The notes under the pieces were generated by a model. It was given only the letters and a program-made list of their open reading frames with translations. It was not told the origin of the DNA and did not search any database. From Criibacterium bergeronii (GTDB lineage: Bacteria; Bacillota; Clostridia; Peptostreptococcales; Filifactoraceae), in the NCBI RefSeq assembly GCF_001693775.2, contig NZ_MBEW02000012.1:1-50801 (forward strand): a stretch of DNA of 50,801 bases, in the 5' to 3' direction. This document shows, piece by piece, positions 25,004 to 34,400 of the stretch. Position numbers and translations under genes: made by a program. Within the stretch, counting starts at the first letter, position 1. Every line of letters starts with the position of its first letter.

Positions 25004-27025
25004 TTGGAAGCTCTAAATAATATTGACCTTAGCAAAGCAATGACAATCAAGCTTGATGATGTTTTACCAGAAATGCCAAAATTTGAAAGTGGTATCAGAC
25101 GTGCACCGGACAGAGGTTTTCGTTTAAACAAACAACAAACAGAAATAGCATTAAGAAATGCTTTAAGATACATACCACCACAATTCCATGAACAATTAAT
25201 ACCTGAGTTTTTAGAAGAATTAAAAACTAGAGGTAGAATTTACGGCTACAGATTTAGACCCGAAGGCAGAATCTATGGTAAACCAATTGATGAATACAAA
25301 GGCAACTGCTTAGATGCTAAAGCTATGCAGGTAATGATAGACAACAACCTAGACTTTGACGTAGCACTTTATCCATATGAATTGGTAACTTACGGTGAAA
25401 CCGGCTCTGTATGCCACGACTGGATGCAATACAGATTAATCAAAAAATATTTAGAAGTGATGCATGATGACGAAACTCTAGTAATGGAATCAGGGCATCC
25501 ATTAGGCTTATTTAAATCTAGAAAAAATTCTCCAAGAGTAATAATTACAAATGGACTTATGGTTGGTCTATACGATAACCAAGACGACTGGGAAATAGCT
25601 GAAGAAATGGGCGTAGCAAACTACGGACAAATGACAGCTGGTGGCTGGATGTATATAGGCCCTCAAGGTATAGTTCACGGAACATACAACACTATATTAA
25701 ATGCAGGCAGATTAAAATTAGGTATACCACACGATGGCAACCTTGAAGGAAAATTATTTGTTACCTCCGGTCTAGGCGGCATGAGTGGAGCACAAGGTAA
25801 AGCCGGTGACATAGCTCACGCAGTATCTATAGTAGCTGAAGTAGATAAATCAAGAATAGACACTAGACTTGAACAAGGCTGGATAATGAAGATGACAACT
25901 ACTGTTGAAGAGACAGTAAAAATGGCTATGGATGCAGTAGCTAAAAAAGAAACTCTAAGCATAGCTTACAATGGTAACATAGTAGACTTGCTTGAATACA
26001 TGGACAAAGAAAACATCCACATTGACTTGTTATCTGACCAAACATCTTGCCATAATGCTTACAACGGCGGATATTGCCCAGTTGGCATCACTTTTGAAGA
26101 AAGAACAAGATTATTAGCAGAGGACCAAGATAAATTCCATGAATTAGTAGATATGACACTTAAACGTCACTTTGAAGTAATCAAGAGATTAACAGCCAAA
26201 GGCACTTACTTCTTTGACTATGGTAACTCCTTCATGAAAGCCATCTACGATGCCGGTGTAAAAGAAATATCTAAAAACGGCGTAGACGACAAAGACGGAT
26301 TTATTTGGCCATCTTATGTAGAAGATATCATGGGACCATTACTATTTGACTATGGTTATGGACCATTCAGATGGGTTTGCCTAAGCGGTAAACACGAAGA
26401 CTTAATAGCTACTGACCATGCAGCTATGTCTTGTATAGATAAAAACAGAAGATACCAAGACCTAGACAACTACAACTGGATTAGAGACGCTGAAGAAAAT
26501 AAATTAGTTGTCGGTACTCAAGCAAGAATTTTATATCAAGATGCTCAAGGCAGAATAGATATAGCACTTAAATTCAACGAATTAGTAAGAGAAGGAAAAA
26601 TCGGTCCTGTAATGATGGGTAGAGACCACCACGATGTATCCGGTACTGACTCACCATTCAGAGAAACTTCAAATATCAAAGACGGTTCTAATGTAATGGC
26701 TGACATGGCTGCACAATGTTTTGCAGGTAATGCGGCAAGAGGTATGAGCCTTATCGCCCTTCATAATGGTGGCGGTGTAGGTATAGGCAAATCTATCAAT
26801 GGTGGTTTTGGTCTAGTGCTTGACGGTTCTGAAAGAGTTGATGAAATAATCAGACTTTCACTTAGATGGGACGTTATGGGCGGCGTTGCAAGAAGAAACT
26901 GGGCTAGAAATCCTCACGCTATGGAAGTATCTATGGAATTCAACAATAAAAAAGAATTTGGTCACATCACTCTTCCATACCTAGTAGACGATAAATTGAT
27001 AGCAGATGCTGTAAAAGATATGTAG
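25004..27025 (+). CDS. hutU: Urocanate hydratase (long form)
   Basis: Urocanase uses tightly bound NAD+ as an electrophile to convert urocanate to imidazolonepropionate, step two of histidine breakdown. The 673 residues correspond to the long form found in many anaerobes. The classical enzyme is about 550. The NAD-binding loop GLGGMSGAQGKAGDIA (about 256-271), the active-site segment QTSCHNAYNGGYCPVG (about 346-361) and a late GRDHHDVSGTDSPFRET are clear. Translation starts at TTG 25004, nine bases after AAGGAGG, since no ATG near the N-terminus has a site. A TATAAT at 24935-24940 is the likely -10. It is followed by its own terminator. Confidence 0.97.
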   Translation: MEALNNIDLSKAMTIKLDDVLPEMPKFESGIRRAPDRGFRLNKQQTEIALRNALRYIPPQFHEQLIPEFLEELKTRGRIYGYRFRPEGRIYGKPIDEYKGNCLDAKAMQVMIDNNLDFDVALYPYELVTYGETGSVCHDWMQYRLIKKYLEVMHDDETLVMESGHPLGLFKSRKNSPRVIITNGLMVGLYDNQDDWEIAEEMGVANYGQMTAGGWMYIGPQGIVHGTYNTILNAGRLKLGIPHDGNLEGKLFVTSGLGGMSGAQGKAGDIAHAVSIVAEVDKSRIDTRLEQGWIMKMTTTVEETVKMAMDAVAKKETLSIAYNGNIVDLLEYMDKENIHIDLLSDQTSCHNAYNGGYCPVGITFEERTRLLAEDQDKFHELVDMTLKRHFEVIKRLTAKGTYFFDYGNSFMKAIYDAGVKEISKNGVDDKDGFIWPSYVEDIMGPLLFDYGYGPFRWVCLSGKHEDLIATDHAAMSCIDKNRRYQDLDNYNWIRDAEENKLVVGTQARILYQDAQGRIDIALKFNELVREGKIGPVMMGRDHHDVSGTDSPFRETSNIKDGSNVMADMAAQCFAGNAARGMSLIALHNGGGVGIGKSINGGFGLVLDGSERVDEIIRLSLRWDVMGGVARRNWARNPHAMEVSMEFNNKKEFGHITLPYLVDDKLIADAVKDM

Positions 27026-27050
27026 GAACTTTACTATAAATGTATTAGCA

Positions 27051-27075
27051 AAAAGAGCCCGCAAGGGCTTTTTTT
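27051..27075 (+). terminator. Terminator after hutU
   Basis: AGCCC-GCAA-GGGCT closes on a GNRA-type GCAA tetraloop, with AAAAAG before and seven T residues after. Confidence 0.9.
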
Positions 27076-27182
27076 GTAAATACAAACAACTGTCAAAGAC
27101 TGTAACTATAAATTAAACCTTTATAATAGTATCCGTATGAATAATTTTTGACTAATATTATATATTCAAAAAATGTCATATG

Positions 27183-27191
27183 TGCTATAAT
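27183..27191 (+). promoter_or_regulatory. Extended -10 promoter of the YjiH-hutI-channel unit
   Basis: TGCTATAAT at 27183-27191 is a perfect extended -10, about 75 bases before the next gene. The -35 is weak. Confidence 0.5.
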
Positions 27192-27265
27192 TTTTTGAGG
27201 TTATAATTTAATAATTTACATATTTTTATTATTTTATTCATATTATATCGAAAGGAGTTTTAAAA

Positions 27266-28594
27266 ATGGCAAAAGTTAAATACACCTCAGTAGATGTAAT
27301 AAAATTTCTTGTCTATTCACTTTTTGGTATTTTTATGTTCTTCGTTCCAATTAAAGCCACAATAGCCGGCAAAGAGTCATCTTCAATACCTATTGACCAT
27401 ATATTATCTCTTATAAAGTCAATACCGAATTTTGGACTTGTTTTTGGTACCTTTATGGTTTTAGCCGGTATAGTATACGCAATATATACTAAATCCTACG
27501 CTAAATCTGCAGTTGCTAAGGTGTTTTTTGCATTAAAGCTACTTGCTCTTGTTTTCTTATTTATGCACCTGACAAAAATGGGTCCGGCAAGATTTTTTGA
27601 TATCGATATGTTACCAATGATATTCAACGCAATCATGGTATCTGTTGTTACAATAGTGCCTGTCGGCTCAATATTCCTAGGCTTTTTAACAGGCTTTGGT
27701 CTTATGGAATTTATAGGAGTATTTATGGAGCCTGTTATGAGACCGGTATTTAAAACACCCGGCAAATCAGCAGTCGATGCCGTAGCATCTTTCGTTGGAA
27801 GTTATTCACTGGCATTATTAATCACCAACAGAGTTTATAAAGAAGATTTCTATACTTCTAAAGAGGCTGCAATCATAGCGACTGGATTTTCTACAGTATC
27901 CGCAACTTTTATGATAATAGTTGCAAAGACATTGAATATCATGGATAACTGGGGTTTCTATTTTTGGATAACTCTATTAATTACTTTTGCTGTTACTGCT
28001 ATTACCGCTAGAATTTATCCTTTAAATAAAAAAGAACAAAAATATTATTCAGGCAAGGACGCTGTTACAGAAGAAAAGAAACGTTTTAAATTTTCTGACG
28101 CAGTAGATGCCGGTATGACAGCATTTAAACAAGCCCCTCCAGTGTTTGAAGTTATAAAGTCAAACTTTATAGATGGGTTCAAGATGGCTTTGGGTATAGC
28201 TCCATCACTGCTTGGCGTAGGTATGCTAGGTCTTATATTAGCTGAATACACACCTGTTTTTGATATCATAGGCTATATTTTCTATCCATTTACAGCATTA
28301 ACTCAAGTGCCTGACGCTTTATTAACTGCTAAAGCCTTAGCATTATCAATTGCTGAAATGCTACTTCCTTCAGCAGTTGTTACTGAAACACCAATAATCA
28401 CAAGAATGCTTGTAGCTATTGTATCAGTATCAGAGGTACTATTCTTCTCAGCATCTATCCCTTGTATGATGGGTACACAAATCCCTATAAAATTTACTGA
28501 TTATCTAATAATATGGGTTGAAAGAGTGATACTAAGCATTTTAATTGCTGCACCAATATTGCATATTGCTGCACCAATACTGCATTTAGTTTAA
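27266..28594 (+). CDS. YjiH-family membrane protein with nucleoside-recognition (Gate) domain
   Basis: This 442-residue integral membrane protein has about ten to eleven hydrophobic segments. It matches the YjiH/Gate-domain family, with GFLTGFGLMEFIGVFMEPVMRP, VDAVASFVGSYSLALLITNRVY and FYTSKEAAIIATGFSTVSATF, all conserved in these proteins. The family's substrate is not established. Members recur beside histidine-utilisation genes, so transport of histidine or a breakdown product is plausible. AAAGGAG precedes ATG 27266. It sits between hutU and hutI with its own promoter and a terminator behind it, so hut transcription is divided into short units. Confidence 0.85.
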   Translation: MAKVKYTSVDVIKFLVYSLFGIFMFFVPIKATIAGKESSSIPIDHILSLIKSIPNFGLVFGTFMVLAGIVYAIYTKSYAKSAVAKVFFALKLLALVFLFMHLTKMGPARFFDIDMLPMIFNAIMVSVVTIVPVGSIFLGFLTGFGLMEFIGVFMEPVMRPVFKTPGKSAVDAVASFVGSYSLALLITNRVYKEDFYTSKEAAIIATGFSTVSATFMIIVAKTLNIMDNWGFYFWITLLITFAVTAITARIYPLNKKEQKYYSGKDAVTEEKKRFKFSDAVDAGMTAFKQAPPVFEVIKSNFIDGFKMALGIAPSLLGVGMLGLILAEYTPVFDIIGYIFYPFTALTQVPDALLTAKALALSIAEMLLPSAVVTETPIITRMLVAIVSVSEVLFFSASIPCMMGTQIPIKFTDYLIIWVERVILSILIAAPILHIAAPILHLV

Positions 28595-28625
28595 TTTTAA
28601 CAAATTAATCTTCAGCATAAATAAT

Positions 28626-28660
28626 AAGCCCACTGATTTTATTCTTTGGGCTTGTTTTTT
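28626..28660 (+). terminator. Terminator after the YjiH-family gene
   Basis: AAGCCCA (28626-28632) pairs with TGGGCTT (28647-28653), followed by G and six or more T residues. Confidence 0.8.
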
Positions 28661-28713
28661 TAAGCTGGCAAATAAAATATTTTTTAATACCAATAAATAA
28701 ATTAGGAGGACTT

Positions 28714-29958
28714 ATGTCAAAATTAATTATTAAAAACGCATCACAAATAGCAACGCCAATAGGTCACAGTGCAAAATTCGGCAAGGAAATGAATGAAGTA
28801 AAAGTATACGAAAACGCCAGCATTGTTGTCGAAGATGGCAAAATAACAAAAATCGGAGCAGATGCTCTTGAAGGAATTGACGAATCAGGCTATGAAGTAA
28901 TCGATGCCAAAGGAAAAGCTGTACTTCCCGGCTTTGTAGACTCACATACACATTTTACCTTTGGTGGATATAGAGCTGACGAATTTTCATGGAGACTTCG
29001 TGGCGACAGCTATATGGATATAATGAATAGAGGTGGCGGCATCCAAAGTACAGTTAATGCCACTAGAGAGGCAAGCGAAGATGAACTATTTGAATCCGGT
29101 ATGCAAAGACTTGACTCAATGCTTGCCTTTGGTGTCACATCTGTAGAGGGTAAAAGTGGCTATGGACTTGATAAGAACACAGAACTAAAACAGCTTAGAG
29201 TGATGAAAAAATTAAATGAAAGTCATCCAATTGACATAACATCAACATTTTTGGGTGCTCACGCAGTACCAAAGGAATACAAAGGAAGGTCAAATGAATA
29301 TATAGATTTTCTAATCAACGAAGTTTTGCCCGAAGTTGTCAATGGTAAATTAGCTGAATATTTTGACGTATTCACAGAAAAAGGTGTATTTGACATAGAA
29401 GAATCAAGAAAAATGTATACAGCTGCCAAAAATGCCGGTATGAAATTAAAAATCCACGCTGATGAAATAGTAACCCTTGGCGGAGCTGAGCTTGCCGCAG
29501 AATTTAAAATGACTTCCGCTGACCATCTACTCCACGCCTCTGATGAAGGGCTTAGAAAAATGGCAGAAAACAAAGTTATAAGCACACTACTTCCTACCAC
29601 TGCTTTTTGTATCAAAGAACCTTATGCTAGGGCAAGATTTATGATAGAGCACGGCAGTGCAGTAGCATTAGCTACCGACTTTAATCCGGGTAGCGGCTTT
29701 ACAAATTCCATACCTCTGATGTTTGCTCTTGCAACTATATACATGGGCATGACACCTGAGGAGGCTATAACAGCTTTGACATTAAACGGGGCAGCCGCTA
29801 TAGATAAAGCTGAAACGGTCGGTTCATTAGAAGTAGGCAAAAATGCCGACATAGTAATATTAAAATTTCCATCTTACAATTACCTACCATACCACACAGG
29901 TGTAAATATTGTAGAAAAAGTTGTTAAAAACGGAAAATTAGTTAGGGAGAATAAATAA
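28714..29958 (+). CDS. hutI: Imidazolonepropionase
   Basis: HutI hydrolyses 4-imidazolone-5-propionate to N-formimino-L-glutamate, step three of histidine degradation. The 414-residue amidohydrolase shows the metal-site sequence GFVDSHTHFTFGGYRADEF, STFLGAHAVP, KIHADEI, SADHLLHAS and ATDFNPGS, in the order and spacing of the family. An N-terminal beta-sandwich segment (IVVEDGKITKIG) and C-terminal NADIVILKFPSYNYLPYHTGVN complete it. TTAGGAGGACTT precedes ATG 28714. The formate/nitrite-type channel gene follows after five bases, so the two are probably cotranscribed. The enzyme for the next step is not in the window. Confidence 0.97.
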   Translation: MSKLIIKNASQIATPIGHSAKFGKEMNEVKVYENASIVVEDGKITKIGADALEGIDESGYEVIDAKGKAVLPGFVDSHTHFTFGGYRADEFSWRLRGDSYMDIMNRGGGIQSTVNATREASEDELFESGMQRLDSMLAFGVTSVEGKSGYGLDKNTELKQLRVMKKLNESHPIDITSTFLGAHAVPKEYKGRSNEYIDFLINEVLPEVVNGKLAEYFDVFTEKGVFDIEESRKMYTAAKNAGMKLKIHADEIVTLGGAELAAEFKMTSADHLLHASDEGLRKMAENKVISTLLPTTAFCIKEPYARARFMIEHGSAVALATDFNPGSGFTNSIPLMFALATIYMGMTPEEAITALTLNGAAAIDKAETVGSLEVGKNADIVILKFPSYNYLPYHTGVNIVEKVVKNGKLVRENK

Positions 29959-29963
29959 CATAA

Positions 29964-30779
29964 ATGTTAACTACAAAAGAAGTCATATCTAATTATGTAA
30001 ATCTTGGTGTCACAAAGGCAAAAAATTCTACAGTTAATCTATTATTACTATCTGTTGTTGCCGGATTTTTCATAGCCTTGGCAGGTGTCGCAGCTAATAC
30101 CGGTACAGCAGGGGTAGAAAATCCGTCTATTGCAAAGGTAATTTCGGCTGCAATATTTCCTGTCGGCTTAGGCATGGTATTATGCGTTACATCTGAGCTG
30201 TTTACCGGAGATTGCCTGATGTTCTTATCTTTATTTAGCAAAAAAATTACCATAGCTCAATTGATAAGGACACTTGTGATAGTCTATATAGGAAATCTGA
30301 TTGGCTCTATTATTATAGCATGGGCAGTAAACTACAGCGGTCAAATAGGTGCATTTAACGGCTCTTTAGCAGCATATTCAATCAAAATTGCAGTGGCAAA
30401 GGTGAAACTAGATTTTGGCAAAGCTGTCGTACTTGGTATATTGTGTAACTTTTTAGTATGTATCGGAGTTTTGATGGGGCAGTCAGCCACCTCACTACCC
30501 GGCAAAATAATGGGCGGATTTGTACCTGTATTTGCCTTTGTAGCAGCCGGCTATGAGCATAGCGTAGCAAATATGTATTATATTCCAGCCGGACTATTTG
30601 CAATTCAAAACCCAAAATATTTAGAGCTAGCTCAAAAAGCCGGCATAGATGTAAGTAATCTTAATGTATCAGGCTTTATACACAATCTAATCCCCGTAAC
30701 TATAGGCAATATAATTGGCGGAGTAGTGTTTGTAGCTATGATATATTATGTAATTTTCCTTAGCAATCAAGAAAAATAG
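29964..30779 (+). CDS. Formate/nitrite transporter (FNT) family channel
   Basis: This 271-residue, six-helix FNT-family pentameric channel relates to FocA and NirC. The family signature AGYEHSVANMYYIPAGLF is complete, and SELFTGDCLMF matches the first FNT block. Direct linkage to hutI suggests export of formate, which arises from the formimino group of formiminoglutamate or from formyl-tetrahydrofolate. Hydrosulfide or nitrite transport is possible from sequence alone. ATG 29964 has only a weak GGGAG about 14 bases upstream, inside the hutI end, so translation may depend on coupling. A 10-bp hairpin terminator follows. Confidence 0.9.
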   Translation: MLTTKEVISNYVNLGVTKAKNSTVNLLLLSVVAGFFIALAGVAANTGTAGVENPSIAKVISAAIFPVGLGMVLCVTSELFTGDCLMFLSLFSKKITIAQLIRTLVIVYIGNLIGSIIIAWAVNYSGQIGAFNGSLAAYSIKIAVAKVKLDFGKAVVLGILCNFLVCIGVLMGQSATSLPGKIMGGFVPVFAFVAAGYEHSVANMYYIPAGLFAIQNPKYLELAQKAGIDVSNLNVSGFIHNLIPVTIGNIIGGVVFVAMIYYVIFLSNQEK

Positions 30780-30794
30780 TTTATGTTTGTAAAA

Positions 30795-30832
30795 AAAGCA
30801 ACTCTTGCGTTTATAGCATGAGTTGCTTTAAT
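30795..30832 (+). terminator. Terminator after the FNT channel gene
   Basis: AAAGCAACTC (30795-30804) and GAGTTGCTTT (30820-30829) form a perfect 10-bp stem. The following tract (TTTAATTT) is only moderately T-rich. Confidence 0.7.
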
Positions 30833-30861
30833 TTGAACTTTTTTCAAAGAATATTTTGCGA

Positions 30862-30867
30862 TATAAT
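30862..30867 (+). promoter_or_regulatory. Putative -10 of the small toxin-like gene
   Basis: TATAAT at 30862-30867 would give a transcript starting near 30874, leaving a leader of about 58 bases. No strong -35 box is visible. Confidence 0.4.
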
Positions 30868-30931
30868 TTACATAAAAAGAAAAGTTGTACAGTCGGTTTG
30901 CCACAATTCATCAAGATTGGGGGTGATATGT

Positions 30932-31027
30932 ATGTCAAAATATGAAGTTGTAACTATTGTTATAATGGTAATAGATTTGATACTACAAATCATAGCCCTG
31001 ATAAAGTCTTTCAAAAAAAACAATTAG
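30932..31027 (+). CDS. Small hydrophobic peptide, putative TxpA/holin-like type I toxin
   Basis: A 31-residue peptide starting MSKYEVVTIV, with one transmembrane helix (about 5-24) and a basic tail SFKKNN. This is the layout of the TxpA/BsrG and putative holin-like toxin families, whose members typically start with a few polar residues and YE, then a hydrophobic helix and Lys-rich end. The ribosome binding site GGGGGTGA is unusually strong and six bases from ATG 30932. A more upstream start at 30928 hits a stop after five codons, and a longer in-frame start lacks a site. The gene is flanked by its own -10, a terminator and a convergent antisense promoter. Toxicity is inferred. Confidence 0.7.
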   Translation: MSKYEVVTIVIMVIDLILQIIALIKSFKKNN

Positions 31028-31032
31028 GCAGT

Positions 31033-31113
31033 AAAAAACCACTGTATGTCCGGTACAACGATTTTTGATTTTAAAAAAACTCTAGGGCAAACCGAATAGG
31101 TTTACTTTTTTCT
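31033..31113 (-). ncRNA. Putative antisense RNA overlapping the toxin 3' UTR
   Basis: On the minus strand a perfect TATAAT (31125-31120) would start a transcript near 31113. It runs back across the toxin terminator and 3' UTR towards a T-run at about 31039-31034. It would thus be complementary to the toxin mRNA tail, as RatA is to TxpA mRNA. The -35 is weak, and the RNA's own terminator stem is poor. Confidence 0.4.
31089..31111 (+). terminator. Terminator of the toxin-like gene
   Basis: AAACC-GAATA-GGTTT followed by AC and six T residues forms a compact terminator about 60 bases after the toxin stop. Its left arm is also complementary to the mRNA leader (see findings). Confidence 0.6.
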
Positions 31114-31145
31114 TTTTATATTATACTACAATCAAGCAAAAAAAT

Positions 31146-31180
31146 AACAGGGATATACCAAAACAGGTGTATCTGTTTTT
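31146..31180. terminator. Hairpin downstream of the toxin locus
   Basis: AACAG and GATATACC pair with GGTGTATC and TGTT, with one bulge and one wobble, followed by TTTTT on the plus strand. On the minus strand the T-run is seven long, so it can end transcription from either side. A second hairpin, ATAAGGCTAA/TTAGCCTTTAT, follows at 31190-31229. Confidence 0.55.
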
Positions 31181-31251
31181 ATGGTTTTTATAAGGCTAAA
31201 CCTGATATAAAATCAAACTTAGCCTTTATCATTTAATACTATTGTCTAATA

Positions 31252-31334
31252 AAAGGCTGGGTATATTCATATCTGAGCACTTTTCGCCTACGGCGGTGGC
31301 TCAAAATCTCCTTCGATGAACATACCCAGCCTTT
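31252..31334. repeat. 83-nt highly structured palindromic element of unknown class
   Basis: Arms 31252-31270 and 31316-31334 pair over 18 of 19 positions (core AAAGGCTGGGTAT). Inside are a second stem TGAGC/GCTCA (31274-31278, 31299-31303) and a third CGCC-TAC-GGCG (31285-31295). A 12-base single-stranded segment, AAATCTCCTTCG, lies on one side. It matches no riboswitch or RNA family that I recognise. It is GC-rich compared with the AT-rich surroundings. Confidence 0.7.
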
Positions 31335-31409
31335 ATTGATTATTTAATTAGGTATTAGTATAAGACTTATTTTTTTTTAATGAAAAGAATTTGTTGCATT
31401 ATTTAAAAC

Positions 31410-31438
31410 TTGATAATTTATCTATGTTGATTTATAAT
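31410..31438 (+). promoter_or_regulatory. Promoter of the SARP-type regulator
   Basis: TTGATA (31410-31415), 17 bases and TATAAT (31433-31438) form a strong sigma-A promoter about 45 bases before the start codon. Confidence 0.75.
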
Positions 31439-31481
31439 TAAGCAAGAAAATCGTTTATTTAACTTAGAAAGGAGAACTTTA

Positions 31482-34400
31482 TTGATTACAGCTAAACTAT
31501 TTGGCCCTCCTGTTGTTACATACAATGATAAGGAAATATTTTTTCCCTATAGCAAGGCTAAAGCCCTCCTTTTTTATTTACTAATTAAAAAACGTGCAAG
31601 CAGAGACGAGCTTTCCGGACTTTTTTGGGCGGAAAGTAGCGATGAAATTGCCAAAAAAAATCTGCGAAATGCCATATACCAAATAAAAAAGACCTTTGGC
31701 GGAGTAGATGTCTTGCTTTCCCCAAATAAATCAATAGTAAAATACAATGATGCTGTTGAGCTTAAAATAGATACCGCTAACTTTGAAACTAACTCTGATG
31801 ATTTAATCTACGACTACACAGGTGAGTTTTTGCAGGGTTTTTTTGTAAAAAATGCTGAGGGCTTTGACGAATGGCTCACCGCTACAAGAGAAAACTACCT
31901 TGCCATCTACGAGCAAAAGCTATACGATTTGATAGAGCAAGATAAAAACAACAATTTCTCCTCAAAAATAAGATTTTACGCTGAAAAACTTATAGATGTA
32001 AACGAGTTTAACGAACGTGCTTATCAGATACTTATGACCTATTATAAGGATAAGTTTAACTATACCGCAGCAATAGAAGTATATAAAAAACTAGAAACCT
32101 TATTTTCAAAAGAGCTCGCCATGGAGCCATCTGCAGAGAGCAAGTACATATACCTTGGCATATTGGATTTAATCAATTACACCAACTATAAACAAAATAG
32201 TGATATAAAAAGCTTTTTCTACGGCAGGTCTACAGAGCTTAGATTGCTTACCCAAAACTACGAAAGTCTAACCAATGGCGAGGTAGCTAAATCTATAGTA
32301 ATCAAAGGCGAGGCAGGTGTAGGAAAATCAAGACTAAAGGATGAATTTTTATCTAAAATCGACAAATCCTTGTGCCATGTATTTGAAACAAGCTGCTATG
32401 CCGCTGAAAAACAATATTTTTTCAAGCCGTTAGCCCCAATAATATCAGAAATAAAAAAAATCATGAAAAAATCTGATATAGAATTACCAAAAAACTATGA
32501 AAAGACACTTTCAACAATATTCCCTGAGTTTAGTGACAATAAGACAAATCTGCAAAACCGCTCACTAGAAGAAATCATGGGCGAAATAAAATTTGACATG
32601 ATGGGAGATATCATATCGGATATACTGGAAAGGCTTTCTCAAATAAAAAATATTCTTATAGTCATAGATGACATTCAATACGCTGACAGCATGACTATAT
32701 CAACGCTCAGTAGCATAATACTTCACCAAAAAAGAAATGACATAATATTTTTAGCAACCTATAGAAATGAAGAAGAAAAAAATGTCGAAAATATGATTTC
32801 TTCCCTAAATCTTAGCGATAAACTAATAACCATAAATTTATCAAGGTTCAGTGAAAAAGAGACTAAATCACTAGTAAAGACAGCCTTCCCTAAATTTGAG
32901 TGGTCATTTGAGCTGCTAAATAAGATTTATGAAGAAACCTCAGGCAACGCATTTTTTATCATAGAATACCTAAATATCATAAAAAACGGCGGAGACATCA
33001 ACATCATGACCGCCAAAATGCAAGACATCATAAAAAGCAGATTTCTATATCTATCTGATGATGCAAAAAAAATACTTGAGCTGGCATCACTATTTGATGA
33101 TGAAGTGAACCTGTCTACAATAAAGGCACTTACCAATTATGATGAGTTCAAGCTTATAGACATCTTGGAGGATTTAGAAAAAAAATATATCCTAGTTGAA
33201 ACCCGTGGGAAAAACGGCATAAGCTTTAAATTTACACATCAAAAACTCCAAGACTTTATCTATATGAACCAATCTGACATGAGAAGAAAAATTTCCCACG
33301 AAAAAATTGCAACAATACTTGAAGGTATGCTTGACCCCAAAAAAATAAATATAGGCATATACCACAAGATAATCTATCACTATGAACAAGCTGACTCAAA
33401 GCTAAAGGCATTAGATTATAAAATAAAAGTCTTGAATTATTATCTTGATTTTTCCCATGAGCTGTTTCCTATATTAAATCATGTCGAAAATAGTAACCCA
33501 AACCACACTTACTTTACCAAAAATGAGACACTCGCCTACTTTGACGACATAGAAAACTCCTTGCACGAGCTAAGTGCCACATTTATAAAAGAGCAGGAGA
33601 TTTCTCCTCTTACAATTTCATATCTGCATATAAAAGGCAGATACCTAATAAGAGAAGGCTCCTACGAAGATGGCATCACACTTATTCGACAAATGATAAA
33701 TCTTTCTTATGAAATAGGCGATAAAGACCATGCAATAGAGGGTTACAAGCAATTAATTTTTTACTGCGTGCAAACCTACAAAACATCGCAGATGAGCATA
33801 TATATAGACAAAGCTTTGAACTTGGCTGTAGAATGTAACTATCACAAAGAGATAGGCATTTTACTAAGACTAAAAGGTCTTTACAAGCTTATGTCTAAGG
33901 AATATCAAGAGGCTGAATCACTGCTTTTAGAATCAATAAACACCTTTAACATAACCCCATATATAGCCGACAGATATTCGCTAAATATTGCCGCTGCATA
34001 CAATTACATCGGTGAAATTAGACGTATCAACAAAGATTTTGCACAAGCAATCAAATATTACAAAAAAGCAGCTACTATCTGTAAGGAAAAAAACGCTATG
34101 ATTTCCTTTGCCATATTCAATGTAAATGCCGGACAGGCATCCTATGACGATGGAAATGTTCAAGATGCTAAAAAATATTTTGAAACTGCCTATAGCATAT
34201 ACGATAAACTGGATACAGTGTGGAGAAAATCCGTAGCCTCTGCTTTTTTGGCAGTAATATATTTAAAAGAAAAAAACTACGAAAAAGCTCTACATCTTAT
34301 AAAAGAGGCTGAAAAAGACTCACAAAAAATACAAAATCCTCACGAAATGGGAACAGTATTTTATGTAAAAGCTCTTATAAAATCTGAGCTTGACATAAAT

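Noticed and set aside
25004..27025. Fusion or frameshift in hutU because of its 673-residue length
   Set aside because: The long urocanase form is known in many anaerobes, and all active-site motifs occur once and in order.
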